Assembly: GCA_035771175.1 (NCBI GenBank)
Contig: CM069593.1
Location: 40,919,741 to 40,983,740, forward strand
DNA length: 64,000 nt
Direction of reading: 5' to 3'
Source: Paratinospora sagittata
Lineage: Eukaryota; Streptophyta; Magnoliopsida; Ranunculales; Menispermaceae
Part shown: positions 46,798-58,789 of the stretch, one piece after another
Layout of the letters: every line of letters begins with the position of its first letter
How positions within the stretch are numbered: position 1 is the first letter of the stretch
Program-made: the position numbers and the translations under genes
The notes under the pieces: generated by a model
What the model saw: only the letters and a program-made list of their open reading frames with translations
Told to the model about the DNA's origin: nothing
Database searches by the model: none

Positions 46798-49525
46798 GTA
46801 CCTTAGGATGATGTCATTTTGACCCGTAGAGTACCCGTATACGTATGCATATATGTATTTGATGCTCGACACGTGTTGGTTCGAGTGTCTTTGCATGCTT
46901 TTAAGTTGTTTAATGTGTGTGTCAAGTTTCAAAATGATCGGAGGCCTGTTCGACGTCGAAACATGTTGAAAATGGTGTTTTGGATCAGTGGAGCTCGCTC
47001 TATGGAGGAAGAAATTTTTATAATCGATTACATCAATGGCGTGTTCTCCTAGATCCGTGGTCCGATTGAGCTGAACTTATGTCAGCTTATTCTTCTCTTA
47101 TAGATCTTTATTATGAACGGTGAAGATCTTGATCGGAGATGTTTAATGTGAGATATAAGACTCTAAACATTGTTTCACGGATTTGCAGATTTTCTTGCGC
47201 AGTTTTGATCAAATGGTTGGATCTCCCTATTCCACCGTTGGATTGACCTGAAATTTTAATCATAAAAGTTTTGAATGGTTAAGATGTTAAATTGGTGAGT
47301 CTTTTTCAAGAAATTGATTATCTAAGTGCAAGTAATTGCAGCAGAAAAAAATTGTTCCTTTTATTTAAGTGGTTTTTTCTAACTTTCATGTGTGGGCCCA
47401 AAAATGCAACTAAACCTCTATATAATCCACTTGAACGTGAGTTTCTTCATTTTTCACTTTCAAATAGGGCTAGAGAGCTTGGGGAGGAGATAAAGAAGAG
47501 GAGAGGAGAAAAATGGAAGAAGTTAGAGTTTTTTGGTGATTTTTACCCAAAAACACTCAAGGTAATAATTTCTTCTCCATTCTTTCTCATTTTTCGTCCT
47601 TCTATCACTTTCCTTCATGCATGCCAACTGATTTTTGACCTAGGGTTTCTATGAATCTTGAAATATTAGGGTCCTAGACCTAGGGCTTGCATGTATGGAC
47701 TATTTTATGCTTGTTTTTCATGTTAAAGACCTTCCCTAACCTCAACCAACACCTAAGGGGTGTTTTCCATTCATTTATCCTGAAATTTAAGGGAGTGGTG
47801 GAAAATCAATGCTAGACTTAGGCTTTAATTTTGTGATATGTGTATCTAGATGGTATGGGGAGTCCATAAATGGTGAAATCCTCAATTTCTAACAAGAAAT
47901 TGGAAGAGTTTCATGGATTTGACCTAAACTTGAATTTTAGACCTAGGGTGTACTATTCAAATTGCATGTGATTTATGATGAATGCATGGGTAAATATGGA
48001 TGTATGACACTCCAAATTACTGATTTTGATTAGTGGAAACCCTAGTGTAGAGAAATTTTAGCCTAGGCTATGTAATTTGGAAAATTGCATGTGATTTGGG
48101 AATTTGTCCAAATTTGGAGATTTTGACCTAATTGATTTCAATTGATGAAATTGACTTGCAATTAGTCTAATTAACCCTATTTATGATTGAATGTCATGTA
48201 TTATAGTGTTTGGATCAACTTATTGCATTCAACTTGGTTAAATGTGGTTAATTGGGTAGTAAATGAGTGAATTGGGCAATTTGAGATTAGCCCATGTGTA
48301 GGACCATTTTAAAAACTTAATTGGCATTTGATTTGGGTTTAAACATGGTTGATTAGCATACTTAGACTGATTTTCAGTTTCGCATAAACCATGTAGTTTT
48401 CAGGATTTGTGATTTGATCTAAGTGACCCAAATAGTCCAATTGGAGATTGTGGTGCATTGGGGTGATTGTGGCATTTTAGTGCTCTTTCTTGGAATTGGA
48501 AGTTAGATTGGCTAGGTCTAGCCAATCAAGGGTGAGTGTTCCTTTTACTTGTGAATTTTATATGTGGCATTGTAATATAAAATGTTTTAAATGCTTGTAT
48601 AATGTAGTATGCATGATTTATTGAATTCATGAACTGTATTTGAGCATATTTAGTTGGGAAAGCAGTTGAGTTATGCGTATTCCCTAAGTTTGAGATTTCT
48701 TATGGAATCCCATTGGGCCGACCGAGATCTTCAATTGTAGACCTTACAAAGGATTTTTATGGGTTGTGTATGTTAGGATTCGCCTAGACATGGTACTTGT
48801 CTTGGTGGACGAATCCTATGGTTCATACAATCCATACGAATTCTGATAGATACAGGTAAGAAGTCGATCGAGCATGGGTTTCGCGAACACATGGCCCTTG
48901 TATTGGTTCTTACTCAGGAGGTGTTAGGTTGCATATGCATGTTTATAAAATGGTATGCATTGTCTTGTTTATGGAATGATACATTATATCGACATGTATG
49001 TAATATTGCTTACACCCATGATTATTTAAATGGTTTTAATGATTCTTGCAATGTTTTACTTAAATGCATATATATGTTGCCACTTCTATAGAACATTCAC
49101 TGAGCTTGTTGTAGCTCACCTCTCATCCTTATCTTTTCAGGATCTGATAGGAAGGGGAAAGGGAAAGCTTAGCAGCGAAACGTTCCCGTACTGTTGTTAA
49201 CGTAAGTGTTTAGTACTTTTCTGCAATTTATTTTGATAAATTGTACTATGTAAGACCTAATTATTATACTTAACATTTAGATGGGTTTATAGTTATGGTT
49301 AAGTATATTATGTACTTTTGAACACTATGGACTTGGAGAAAAAAATTTTGGTTGTCATTTTAATATGTTTTATATGATGATCTTATATTATGTCCATGTG
49401 TTTATTGTTGTGTATTTGGAATTATGGTTTGTGTTAAAAGGCTTATCGGGACGCCGTGTATGTCAAGGGAGGATATACGCGGGGTTTCATGTCGGTCATG
49501 ATATCACAAATAGTGGGTCGTGACA
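46798..49525 (+). mobile_element. Solo LTR (gypsy-type) inside the L1
   Basis: 2,728 bp, TGTAACGCTCG to GGGTCGTGACA, with GATCT at 46793-46797 and 49526-49530. No pol, primer site or second LTR was seen. A TATATAAT box lies at 47419-47426. Sequence style matches Tekay-type LTRs. It is opposite to the L1 it interrupts. Confidence 0.88.
47419..47426 (+). promoter_or_regulatory. TATA box of solo LTR
   Basis: TATATAAT about 620 bp into the LTR, followed by a leader with GAGAGCTTGGGGAGGAG. Position and context fit the LTR promoter. Confidence 0.4.
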
Positions 49526-50770
49526 GATCTCCTGATGTTCAACAACTGATAGAAAAAACGTGAGTTGGTGTCCCCTTCCTTAGCCCATTTCACTCTAAAT
49601 TTTTGACGAGCCAGATGATCACTTTTACATTCAATATCAACAAGATCTTTAGTAAGCTCCATCCTCCTAAGATGACCTTTACCAGACCTCTCAACATAGC
49701 ACAATTGTTTATCTAACTCAGTAAGTTTTGACAAAATCTGTGCCTTCTTCAGAGAATCCTGTGCAGCAAAATTCTTGCTCCACTCTTTAAGCTTCACTTT
49801 AAGAAACTTAAGTTTTTTGCATAAATCTTTACCCAGCCCATCCCTAGCAATCCGCCTGATTCTGTGGATGGGCTATTCGCCTGATTCCACCACAGATCAA
49901 TCAGTTTTCCAAAATTCGGATATGAAAGCCAGATATGTTCAAATATGAAAGGAACTGGACCCCATACCCCAATATTGTTATTGAGAGTGATAGGCCAATG
50001 GTCAGAGGTCAATCTAGGCTCAACTTCCTGTTTAGAAACAAGAAAAAGCTCGTCCCACCCAGAGCCAATTAAGAATCTATTGATTCTTGACATTGAAGGG
50101 GGGGAGGGGGATCTTCCACTCGTCCAAGTGAATGGAAGATTAGAAACATCAGGATCACGAAGCTGGAGCTCATTAATCAGCTCATCAAATTCGCGCATGC
50201 TCGAGGAAACTGAAGAACAATTAAACTCATCTTGCATACATCGAGTAGCGTTGAAGTCACCCCCCCACACACCAATAATTGGAGAAGAGACTAGAAAACC
50301 CCGCAAGTTCGTCCCAAAAAACCTATTGGTCATTGCGAGCGCAGGGACCATAAACAACAGAGAACCACCAATCCGGCATGTCCATCCCGCATATCTTAAT
50401 TGAAACTGAGAAGTTGCAGAAAACGTCTCTAGCACCTTAATAGATCTGATATCCCAAATGATCAAAACACCTCCTGAAGAACCAACTGCATGAAGCAGAA
50501 TCCAACTAAGAAACTTGTGTCTCCAGATATCCTTAATAATATCCAGGTCAACCTCTGAACGTTTAAACTCCTGAAGAGCGGCAATATCAGGTTTCGAAGA
50601 GCAAATAGTCTTCTTGATAATCCTCTTCTTTGCTGCAGAACCACATCCATGAATGCTCCAACTGAGAATTTTCATAAAGAACACGCAAAACCCAGCATAG
50701 CCAAAAGACTCATGCAACAACAACGGAATTGGAATTTCAATCCACCAGTTGGATATTGTTGCACAACTTA

Positions 50771-50863
50771 ACGAACCTCGTGATGTCGATGTAATTTGAC
50801 TACGAACCTCGTGATGTCGATGTAATTTGACTACGAACCTCGTGATGTCGATGTAATTTGACT
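50771..50863. repeat. 31-bp tandem triplication in L1
   Basis: Three near-identical units of ACGAACCTCGTGATGTCGAT..., starting at 50771, 50802 and 50833, just upstream of the likely ORF2 start. Confidence 0.9.
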
Positions 50864-51431
50864 GACTCTTACAATCATCGTTAACTTGTAACAAACTCCC
50901 CGTCAACACTGCCTTGATTGTTGTGTTACTTGTCCCAACAAAAGAGGTCTCGTCTACCCCACCGACATTTGAATAGCGAAGCGAAAGGTAAGAATAGGAA
51001 AGAACTTGGGAGGAAGAAGGAGGGAGAAGAGGAGTCGAAGAGTCAATCAAAACCAAAGAGCGAACCTTGACTTGATCTTTATTGGTCGAATTAATGAGAT
51101 CATCCCTTTCCACCACGTCTGCCCAGCATGAACTTCTAGTGTTCACCTTTACTCTCCACTCCCCATGATGTAAGCTTTGTCACTGCTCGGCTCGTTCCGT
51201 CCCTTCTGATTTCTAAGTCATGATCGTCGAAGGAACTTGAAGACAGACCATGATCTGGCCCAATAGACTTCCAACCATCAAGAGGCCAACGCTCAGAACT
51301 CAGGCCCGTCACATTTTTAGTGACTTTGGACCTTCTTTTGTAGACTCTTACGTGGGCCTCTTTGTCAGCAGAACCATGAGGCCCATAATCATTTTGTGAC
51401 CAATTCGTCGGCCTGCATTTCCCTGACCATC

Positions 51432-53069
51432 TTATGACCAGTAGAAATCCACCCTGAGGCCCCGCAGCTTATGGGCCCAACCAATCGGCCCATGTTTTTT
51501 CGAAATGGACCTAGCCCGGATACCCTTATCCTTATTCAAAGAACGTGGCACGTGCTCTACCTGTCTGCCACGCAATGTGCTGCAGGGCGCCGTTTGACAG
51601 TCACGTGCAGGCTTTCGCATCACCTTCAGACGTGGCCGTACCGACAAGCCTTTCACACCTTCGCCGGTTCCAATGAAAATTTCAATCATCTTCGGCAAGT
51701 AAATCTTCTCCGACCGCGTAATCTGCCGAGGTTGTAGCTTGGTTCATCACTGCACTATCGTCATGGCCATCGACATAGGGAGGAATCCATTTTCATTGAT
51801 GATCAAACAAACAAAACTCCATGCAGCAAGCGTCAACAGTCACTTCGGTGAACGCCGGCATAAAACCTGACGGAAACCCCACAACCTTTATGATAGCCAT
51901 CTCCATGGACCGGTGACTTACAGTAGCTGAGGCGATGTCAAGCATGCTTCCACACTTATCAGCAATCAAACCAAAGACCTTCATCTTCCGTTTCTCCGGA
52001 ATAATACCCTCAACTCCTATCCAGCTATTCCGGCAAGCAATCTTCATGTCTGACCAAAAGAAATCAGCAGACTAGGGCTTAAAATTGATTTTCGTCTTCC
52101 GCTCTGTTACCTTTCCTTTAATGAGGCGTGACGCCTCATCAGAGTCACGTCAATGTAAGATAGCTCGAGCCACTTCCAAAAAGTTGAGACGAACTTGACA
52201 CCCTAAGGTTATCTCTATTTCAGCCTCAATCATATCCCAATTAGGTGAATTTGATATACGAACCACAAGAACATCGAGGAGGTTTCTCGGCTTTTCAGTG
52301 TTAGCTCTCTCCTCAAATTGTGGTACCGTTATAGGTTCCGCTGGAACATTCTCAGAATCCTCATTACTTTAATCGGAAACACTGTTTCTGCCTGTCCCAG
52401 GACGTTTACCGTGGAAAATATTTTGCAACCCATTAGCCATGTTCCTCCAGCCCATTCCATCTCCTTCCTCCGACAGAAAAATGGTACGTTGTGTACCGTT
52501 TTCGATTTTGGTGAACCGCATAAAGCTTTCACGTCTATTCGTATAGGACTTGACCAATTGAGCATGGTTTCGTCCCCGGTGAATGGGTTTGAAGCTACCA
52601 TCCTTATGATCGGAACACGCAGCAGAAACAGTGTCCAAAAGCTAATCCGTCGAGCGAAGGTCCAAATTAATGGAGTACACTCTAGCCTTAGTTGCTTCTT
52701 TAATCTTGAAAGGAAAATCGTGAACCATTTGAACCTGGTTCTGAAAGTCTGCATTGACCATTTTCCTTCAAAGCTTCCAAAGGAAGATGATGATTGGTAA
52801 GACCTTCGGGAAGATTCACCGGGCCTAACTTCATCATCTGCATTTTTTGAACAAGGGAAGGAGTGACTGTTATCTTCCATCCTTCGAAAGGTTCCTGCTG
52901 ATCTCTTCTTTCCACGAACAACCTCCTTGCCTTTCTTTGAAAAGTTGCTATTCTTCGAGGATACTATAGCCTTTTTCCAATCACCGCGACGATTTCGATG
53001 AAAAACCTCCTCACCTTTCTTCAGGTCTTCGTTTATCTTCCAGTCGCCGCTCAAGTTTTGAGGAGCCAT
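51432..53069 (-). pseudogene. L1 ORF1 remnant (RNA-binding, DUF4283-like)
   Basis: Start MAPQNLSGDWKINEDLKKGE at 53069, a basic Ser-rich region, then after frame changes SWIGVEGIIPEKRKMKVFG and FTEVTVDACCMEF (about 52040-51850), which resemble the RRM-like DUF4283 region of plant L1 ORF1 proteins. A basic C-terminal stretch follows to 51432. At least two frame breaks. In LINEs this protein binds element RNA. Confidence 0.65.
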
Positions 53070-54612
53070 TACATCTTCCTTTCAATCTTCCTATTAACGA
53101 AGTCCCTAGCAATCAGATTCATTCCTAGAATTCTCCTTTGTCAGATTTTCATTAGCATTCTAAGATTTATTATTTGAACAGATGGAGTTTTACAACTATT
53201 TTCTTTTCTTACGAGTCACAAGAAGAAAACCTCGCCATTAGAATTAGCAAACTCGTCACAAGGGGCAAAATGAGGCTAACATTTTTGGCAAGTCTTAGGG
53301 TGGATATCAACCACCTCAGACTCTAGGTTCAGTAGCATTACAAACCCATTACTATTAGGGTGAATAGCACTACTCTTGGGTTGAATAGCACTCCACATGT
53401 TGTGATGCATTGGATACCTCTCTAGTCTCAACGTTGTTAATGATGCATAAGAGAAAAGAAGAATTAATTCTAGAATACTAGGGTTTCTATTGATAGCTCT
53501 AAAAAGAATGAAATATAGAATAAAAGAAATACAACTTGTATAGATATCCGAACGAGTAAATTACTACACTACCCAATAGTACATAGTTATTCTAGTATCT
53601 TCTCTCAAACTCAAGATGTGGTTGCATTGAAAGTTTGCCAATAAGAAATCTAAACCACTAAATAGAATGAGACTTCAAGAAGAAGTCTAGAAGTTGAAAG
53701 GATGATGAGACAAAGGGCAAAGCAATAGTGTCATTTTGGAGATAATGTCGCATGAGATGACAACCTATCTTAATGTGTTTAGTTCTTTCATGAACAATTG
53801 AAAATTATTTGTAATTTGAATGACATACTTTTATTATCACAGTATCTAGAAGTAGGAGTGGTAAGAGTAACTTCCATATCTACAAGCAACCATTGCAACC
53901 ATACTTTCTCCCATGGTTCAAAAATTTCCCGGGGAGGTGAACTTCAACAAATATTTTCCATTTTTTTTTACCACTGAAGTGTGAAATGGATGTAAAATAA
54001 AAAATACAAAAATTTGCCAAAATAATTCAAAAAATTCGACAAAATTCTATAAACTTCGATAAAATTTCTATTTTTCAATTTAAAAATGTAAATATTCGAT
54101 AAAATTTAACAAAAAAGTAATTTTTTTTATTTCATCAATGGAAAACAAAAAAAATACAAATAATTAAATATTATTTTCAACTTCATCAACCAACATAGCA
54201 ATATAAATTTTAAAAAATAATTGAACAAGCTAACAAATTATGTAGTTTATGAGATATGTTTTACTAAAAAGAGAAGAAAAGAAGTAAAAATAAATAAATA
54301 AAGTTAAAATAAGATAAAAACTTAAAAATACATTAAAAGAGTTCCCTAAGCCATCTTCTTTTAGTGAACTCTTATAAAATAAGATGAAAAAGCAATACAT
54401 TTAAATAATAAACTAATGAATTAAGCATGGTGAAACTCAAATTAACAAAGTATATGATCGAGAAGCAAGCCACCACAAAATTAAATATCAAAACATAGAA
54501 AAAGATTTAAGACCAAAAGCTACCATTTCATATTCATCAACCCACTTAACAATATTGATTTTGTTAGGTCACTTATGAGTGTTTTTATGTATTAAAAGTG
54601 TCTATGTATATT

Positions 54613-57588
54613 TGTGGCGACCCCGCGCCCCGGACCACCAACCCCGCAGGGAATGGCGTGCGGAATGCCAGGACGGGACGCCCGGCGTAGGCATCTCCGA
54701 CCACTCCTCAACTCCCGTGAGGTGGTTGAGACCCTACAAGCCTTATCCCAAACAACAATATGATATCAAAAGGTATTAAACAAAACTACCCACCGTATTA
54801 ATCATCCAAGACAAGAGATAATCCATAAAAAAATGAACCATAAATAATAATCATAATCCCTACAGTCCATTAAAATTGACATACTCATAAAGTCCAAAAT
54901 TGTGGGTACAAATAAAACCGTCATATGCCCACATAGTCTATCTAACAAGTCCCAACTCACCCATACTACAATGTGGTAAGTGTTATAATTACATAATCCA
55001 AAATATAGTACTTCATAATTTAAACACAATTCAATCAAAACGCCTCTCAACTCACATCGAGGCCTTGGATTCTCTCGCAGGCAAGGCCCTCAAGATATGA
55101 CTACTCCTTTGCCCTTATTCGGGACAGAAGGACCTGAAAGAGGAAAATGAGGGTGAGTCAACGATGCCCAGTGATAGAATTCAAATATTATATCAATACT
55201 CATCAATAAAAACCATGTATGCATGTCAATGTGTAGCATGATTAAAAGCTCATAACATATAGATATCAAGCATTTATAATAAGTTCGATGCAAGTAAAAA
55301 CTTATCAATTTGGATCCACATTCCACATGCCTTGGGTTACTAGTACACGTCTATTTCACCGTGCCGTTGATCCCAATCATGTTTATTTGGGTTACTAGTA
55401 CACGTCTATTTCACCGTGCCGTTGATCCCAATCATTTTTATTTGGGTTACTAGTACACGTCTATTTCACCGTGCCGTTGATCCCAATCATTTCCTTTCCT
55501 AAAACCCTCTTATGACAAGGTTAAGTCCCCCTATTAGCCAGATAGATGGGTCCAACCAAAGTCATAAGGTTTTCTCAAATCAATTCATCATTCAAAACAT
55601 TAGAACACATTCATGCTTTCAAGATACAATATATATAAGTGATATGATGACATAAAAGATATAATCATAAATGAAGTCTACTCACAACCAAGCCTCGCGA
55701 GAGTATTTAACCACACACGACCACCAAACCGAATCAACCCAATCAAGATCCTGAAACATACATCAATTTCTATGCTCAATCACATAGACATTACACATCA
55801 ACCCTAAATCAGCCCACATATAAACAATAGGCCTAAATCCCATCTAATCCCATCATTCAACTCAAATCACATGACTTAGGCCTCTAATGCATAGTTCTCA
55901 TACATAAACCATTCTATTAATCAAAAATACTGATTTTCAATTCTTTTAGGCATAAACATGCTCAAATTGGGTCACTTGATCTCAAGTAGGCCTAACCCAT
56001 GATATGGTCACAACCACCAAATTAGTAGCATAATCAACTCTAATCATGCTTAATTAAACATAAGTTGCATCAATTCAATGATTCTAGGCCAAAAGCATCA
56101 AAAGCCCTAAAATATGAAATTTTCCATACTTAGGCCATATTGTCGATTTACACTAGGTCACCATGTTCAGCCATGTATATTACTGATTTTGCATCATGGG
56201 TTCATCAACAATGGCAACTAGGTCAACATAGTTGACATGCAAGCTATTTGGAAATGTCTAAGATCATATTCTAAATTTAGGTCCAATACAAGCACCTTAC
56301 CAATTCTTCATTTAATATTCTGTTCAGATGTATTAATCTACCAATAGAAATATGTAATCACAAAATCCACCGTACATATTGAAGTATGTGAAGAAACAAA
56401 CCTTCTGTCCAAATATCAGCCCAATCCAACGGTGGACCGAAAAGATATGTATCTTGGATGAACAAGTATCTAATCAGACAGTTTCTCCTTTCCTGCTGCA
56501 AACACCCAAACTCAGATGGCTATATCACACAAAATACTCTACGTATAAACATCTCCACCGTTTAGAATATAGAAATATCTGTTATAAAAGACATGCCCAA
56601 ATTTGATATCCATCCAACGGTCGATTTAGGAGATCTGCAAGTTTTACCGAAACCGCACGAGAAACCCAGAAATCCCGACCAGCTTCGTTTGAGAGGTTAT
56701 ATCTCTCAGAAAAAGCTCTAATTAAGATCTCCACCGTTCAGAATGTATAAATATCAGATTGAAACTACATACCCAAATTTGGTAGCCATCTAACGGTAGA
56801 TTTAGGAGATCTATAAGTTTGAGCGAAATGGTGCGAGAAATCCAGACTTTCCGACCAGCTTTGTTTGAGAGGTTAGATCTCTTAGACGAAACCTCTGATC
56901 AAGATCTCCACCGACCAGAATGAAGAACCATAAGCTACGAACGTGCTGATAAAATTTTACCTCAATCTGACCGTATATTCCAAAGATCCACCTCTTTGAT
57001 GAAAACATCGCAGGGATCTTCCTCCTGCAACTCTCTCCTTCCTTCTCTTCTTCTTTCCTTTCTCTTCTTTTCTTTCTCTCCACTCACCTCTTTCTAGCAC
57101 TTCCTTGATTCCCTCCTTGATTCTCTCCTTAATTCTCTCCTTGATTCTCTCCTTGATTCCCTCCACTCATTCTAGCACTTCCTTGAAGAAGAGAAGTGGG
57201 CATTGGACACTTGTCCACTTTCATGCACCAACCTTCACATGTGTTGGTCTCATACTACCCATACCAACCACATGTATTTTAAATGTCCAATCCATTTAAT
57301 ACACCAAATTTTCAATTTCATTTATCCTTTTATTCAATCAATCCTAACCCATATCAATTCGTGGTTTAATGAGCCCATGCATAAATCATAACATATGCAT
57401 TATACTTTAATTTAACATGACTCATATACAATTTATGATACATATATTTATATACATTATCAAGCATCAACTATACAAACATTAAACAATCATCAAACAA
57501 ACACCAAACATATCAAAACAACACATAGAGTTTGGGCAAAAATGCAATTGGGTTATGGGCTAGATGAAATAATTTTCGGGGCGTCACA
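54613..57588 (-). mobile_element. Solo LTR (Tekay-type) nested in the MITE
   Basis: 2,976 bp. On the minus strand it starts TGTGACGCCCCG and ends GGGGTCGCCACA, with ATATT at 54608-54612 and 57589-57593. No pol is present. Contains a 55-bp triplication (55332-55496) and a 176-bp duplication (56623 and 56799). Confidence 0.9.
55332..55496. repeat. 55-bp tandem triplication in solo LTR
   Basis: Three almost identical units beginning TTGGGTTACTAGTACACGTC at 55332, 55387 and 55442. Confidence 0.92.
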
Positions 57589-57890
57589 ATATTAGTTTTT
57601 AGCTTATACTATAGTAAATCTAGATATTTAAGCATATATGCAAGAACTCTCTAAACTTCTCTAATTTAACGAATTTTTACAAAAATCCTCCATGTCGAAT
57701 TAAACTTCTCCAAATTAATTTCAATTGTCAAGTGACCAAAGTCAAGTCAAAATCGGATTTTTGATCCTTGCTTTCTCCATTGTGGTGGTTTCCATGGCAC
57801 AATACTCTAATTCTGTTGAAAAGCTAGAAACAACAGATTGCTTCTCACTTTTCCATGAAATAAGAGATTCCCTCAAAATTATGTAGAAAC

Positions 57891-58789
57891 TAGTGTTTCA
57901 CTTGCAATTTGTATGATTCATAACCTAATCTACATTAGAGTATACACAAAGCTTCGAAGAGGATGAAGATACCCCAAAAATACCAAAGAATGGCGGGTTA
58001 GGAATTGAGAGAGATTTTAGTATTAACAAAAAAAGGTAAACGACAACTACGACCCATATAACAACTAGCACAAATAAAGGGCTTTTTACAAAGAAAAACC
58101 TATTAAGCATTAGTTGGAGAAGCAATAAATTGGTAATGATATGAGCTGCACATGCAATATCTAGGTGGTGATGGTCAAATAAACTAAGCCACCAAGAAAG
58201 ACAAGGTAGGATCTGACAAGGAAATAACATCTAAAAGGGTACATCTAACTTTAGCTTAAGATGAGTATCAACGATTCAAGTATCTATGACGCAAGTCCCT
58301 AAATAATATCCATTATATCTTTAACTGATAAAAGAGATACCCCTTGGGAGAAAAGGCTACCTAGTTGTTTAAGTAGTGTAGGTTGCTCAAGTCTTTCATA
58401 CAAGCTTAAACTTTCTACTTAATGAATTTTTCAATCTTGTTTGATGCTCAAGGTGCATGCATAGTGACTCTGAGTTGATCGTGTATGTAGAGGATTTTAT
58501 AACGTATGGAGTCTTGCTATATTAAGGTCGATATTAAGTTAGTCACCTTCTTCTTGGGGAACCTTCTAAGATAAGCTTAGAATCCCAACGTATTGTAAGA
58601 CTTCTCATGCCTTCGTCTTGTTCCTAAGCTAAACTCAAGATCCCAAGGTACCTATGCAATTTTGAATAACACGCTGACTTTTGTTAAGATCAAGAAAACG
58701 CATTTTTTTATTAATCGGATTATTGATAATACAATTTGAGGTGCTAAATGTTTCCAAGGCCTTTGAGTCTTTCTTTTTTCTAGGTCTTC
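57891..58789. other. No gene seen
   Basis: AT-rich sequence between the copia remnant and the Tat-like fragment. It might include 3' untranslated sequence of the latter, but nothing proves it. Confidence 0.35.

Larger units (their letters stand above)
44298..50675 (-). pseudogene. L1 ORF2 remnant (endonuclease-RT-zf-RVT), split
   Basis: Likely start MKILSWSIHGCG at 50675. Endonuclease motifs are IAALQEFK, GVWGGDFNATR, LPFTWTSG and LTSDHWPI. The pre-RT region WAKEGDTNSRFFYQLL stops at the solo LTR (49530) and resumes at 46797. RT has LKVDFAKAYDFVKWNFLDF, VFINGRPRGKI, HLSPFLYTMVADVL, the catalytic YADD in HTQYADDCLFFVK, and [11 protein letters not shown]. The tail has NANVPNKVKILGWLVAL and CFLCKTDEEKMDHVFGGC, ending SLGYSIRD at 44298. 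Breaks lie at about 46560, 46337 and 46199, and near 45260. Confidence 0.9.
44171..53110 (-). mobile_element. Near-complete L1 LINE, minus strand
   Basis: The plus strand shows T runs at 44171-44197 (reversed poly-A tail). Then, reading minus: ORF1 from 53069, endonuclease, RT and zf-RVT to 44298. It is split by a solo LTR at 46798-49525. Frames are interrupted in ORF1 and RT, so it is inactive. The 5' boundary is approximate and no target duplication was found. Confidence 0.88.
53912..57772. mobile_element. hAT-type MITE, copy 2 (split by a solo LTR)
   Basis: Inverted copy of the element at 31844-32680: ends CATGGTTCAAAAATT and GATCCTTG, with 8-bp duplication CTTTCTCC at 53904-53911 and 57773-57780. 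Excluding the nested LTR it is about 880 bp. Confidence 0.9.
53440..57890 (-). mobile_element. Antisense Ty1/copia remnant, split by a hAT MITE
   Basis: Minus-strand RNase H is in two pieces. Piece 57890-57781 has SLISWKSEKQSVVSSFSTE and CAMETTTMEK. Piece 53911-53570 continues EKVWLQWLLVDMEV, then YCDNKS and a degraded tail leading to a CTTGAGTTTGAGAG purine-like tract and LTR-like sequence. The frame joins exactly across the 8-bp duplication of the MITE. Confidence 0.82.

Noticed and set aside
49945..50403. Plus-strand open frame of 152 codons
   Set aside because: It is the shadow of the minus-strand L1 endonuclease, which has the recognisable motifs.
52318..52800. Plus-strand open frame of 160 codons
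   Set aside because: It is opposite the L1 ORF1 region; no known motif, and context favours the minus strand.
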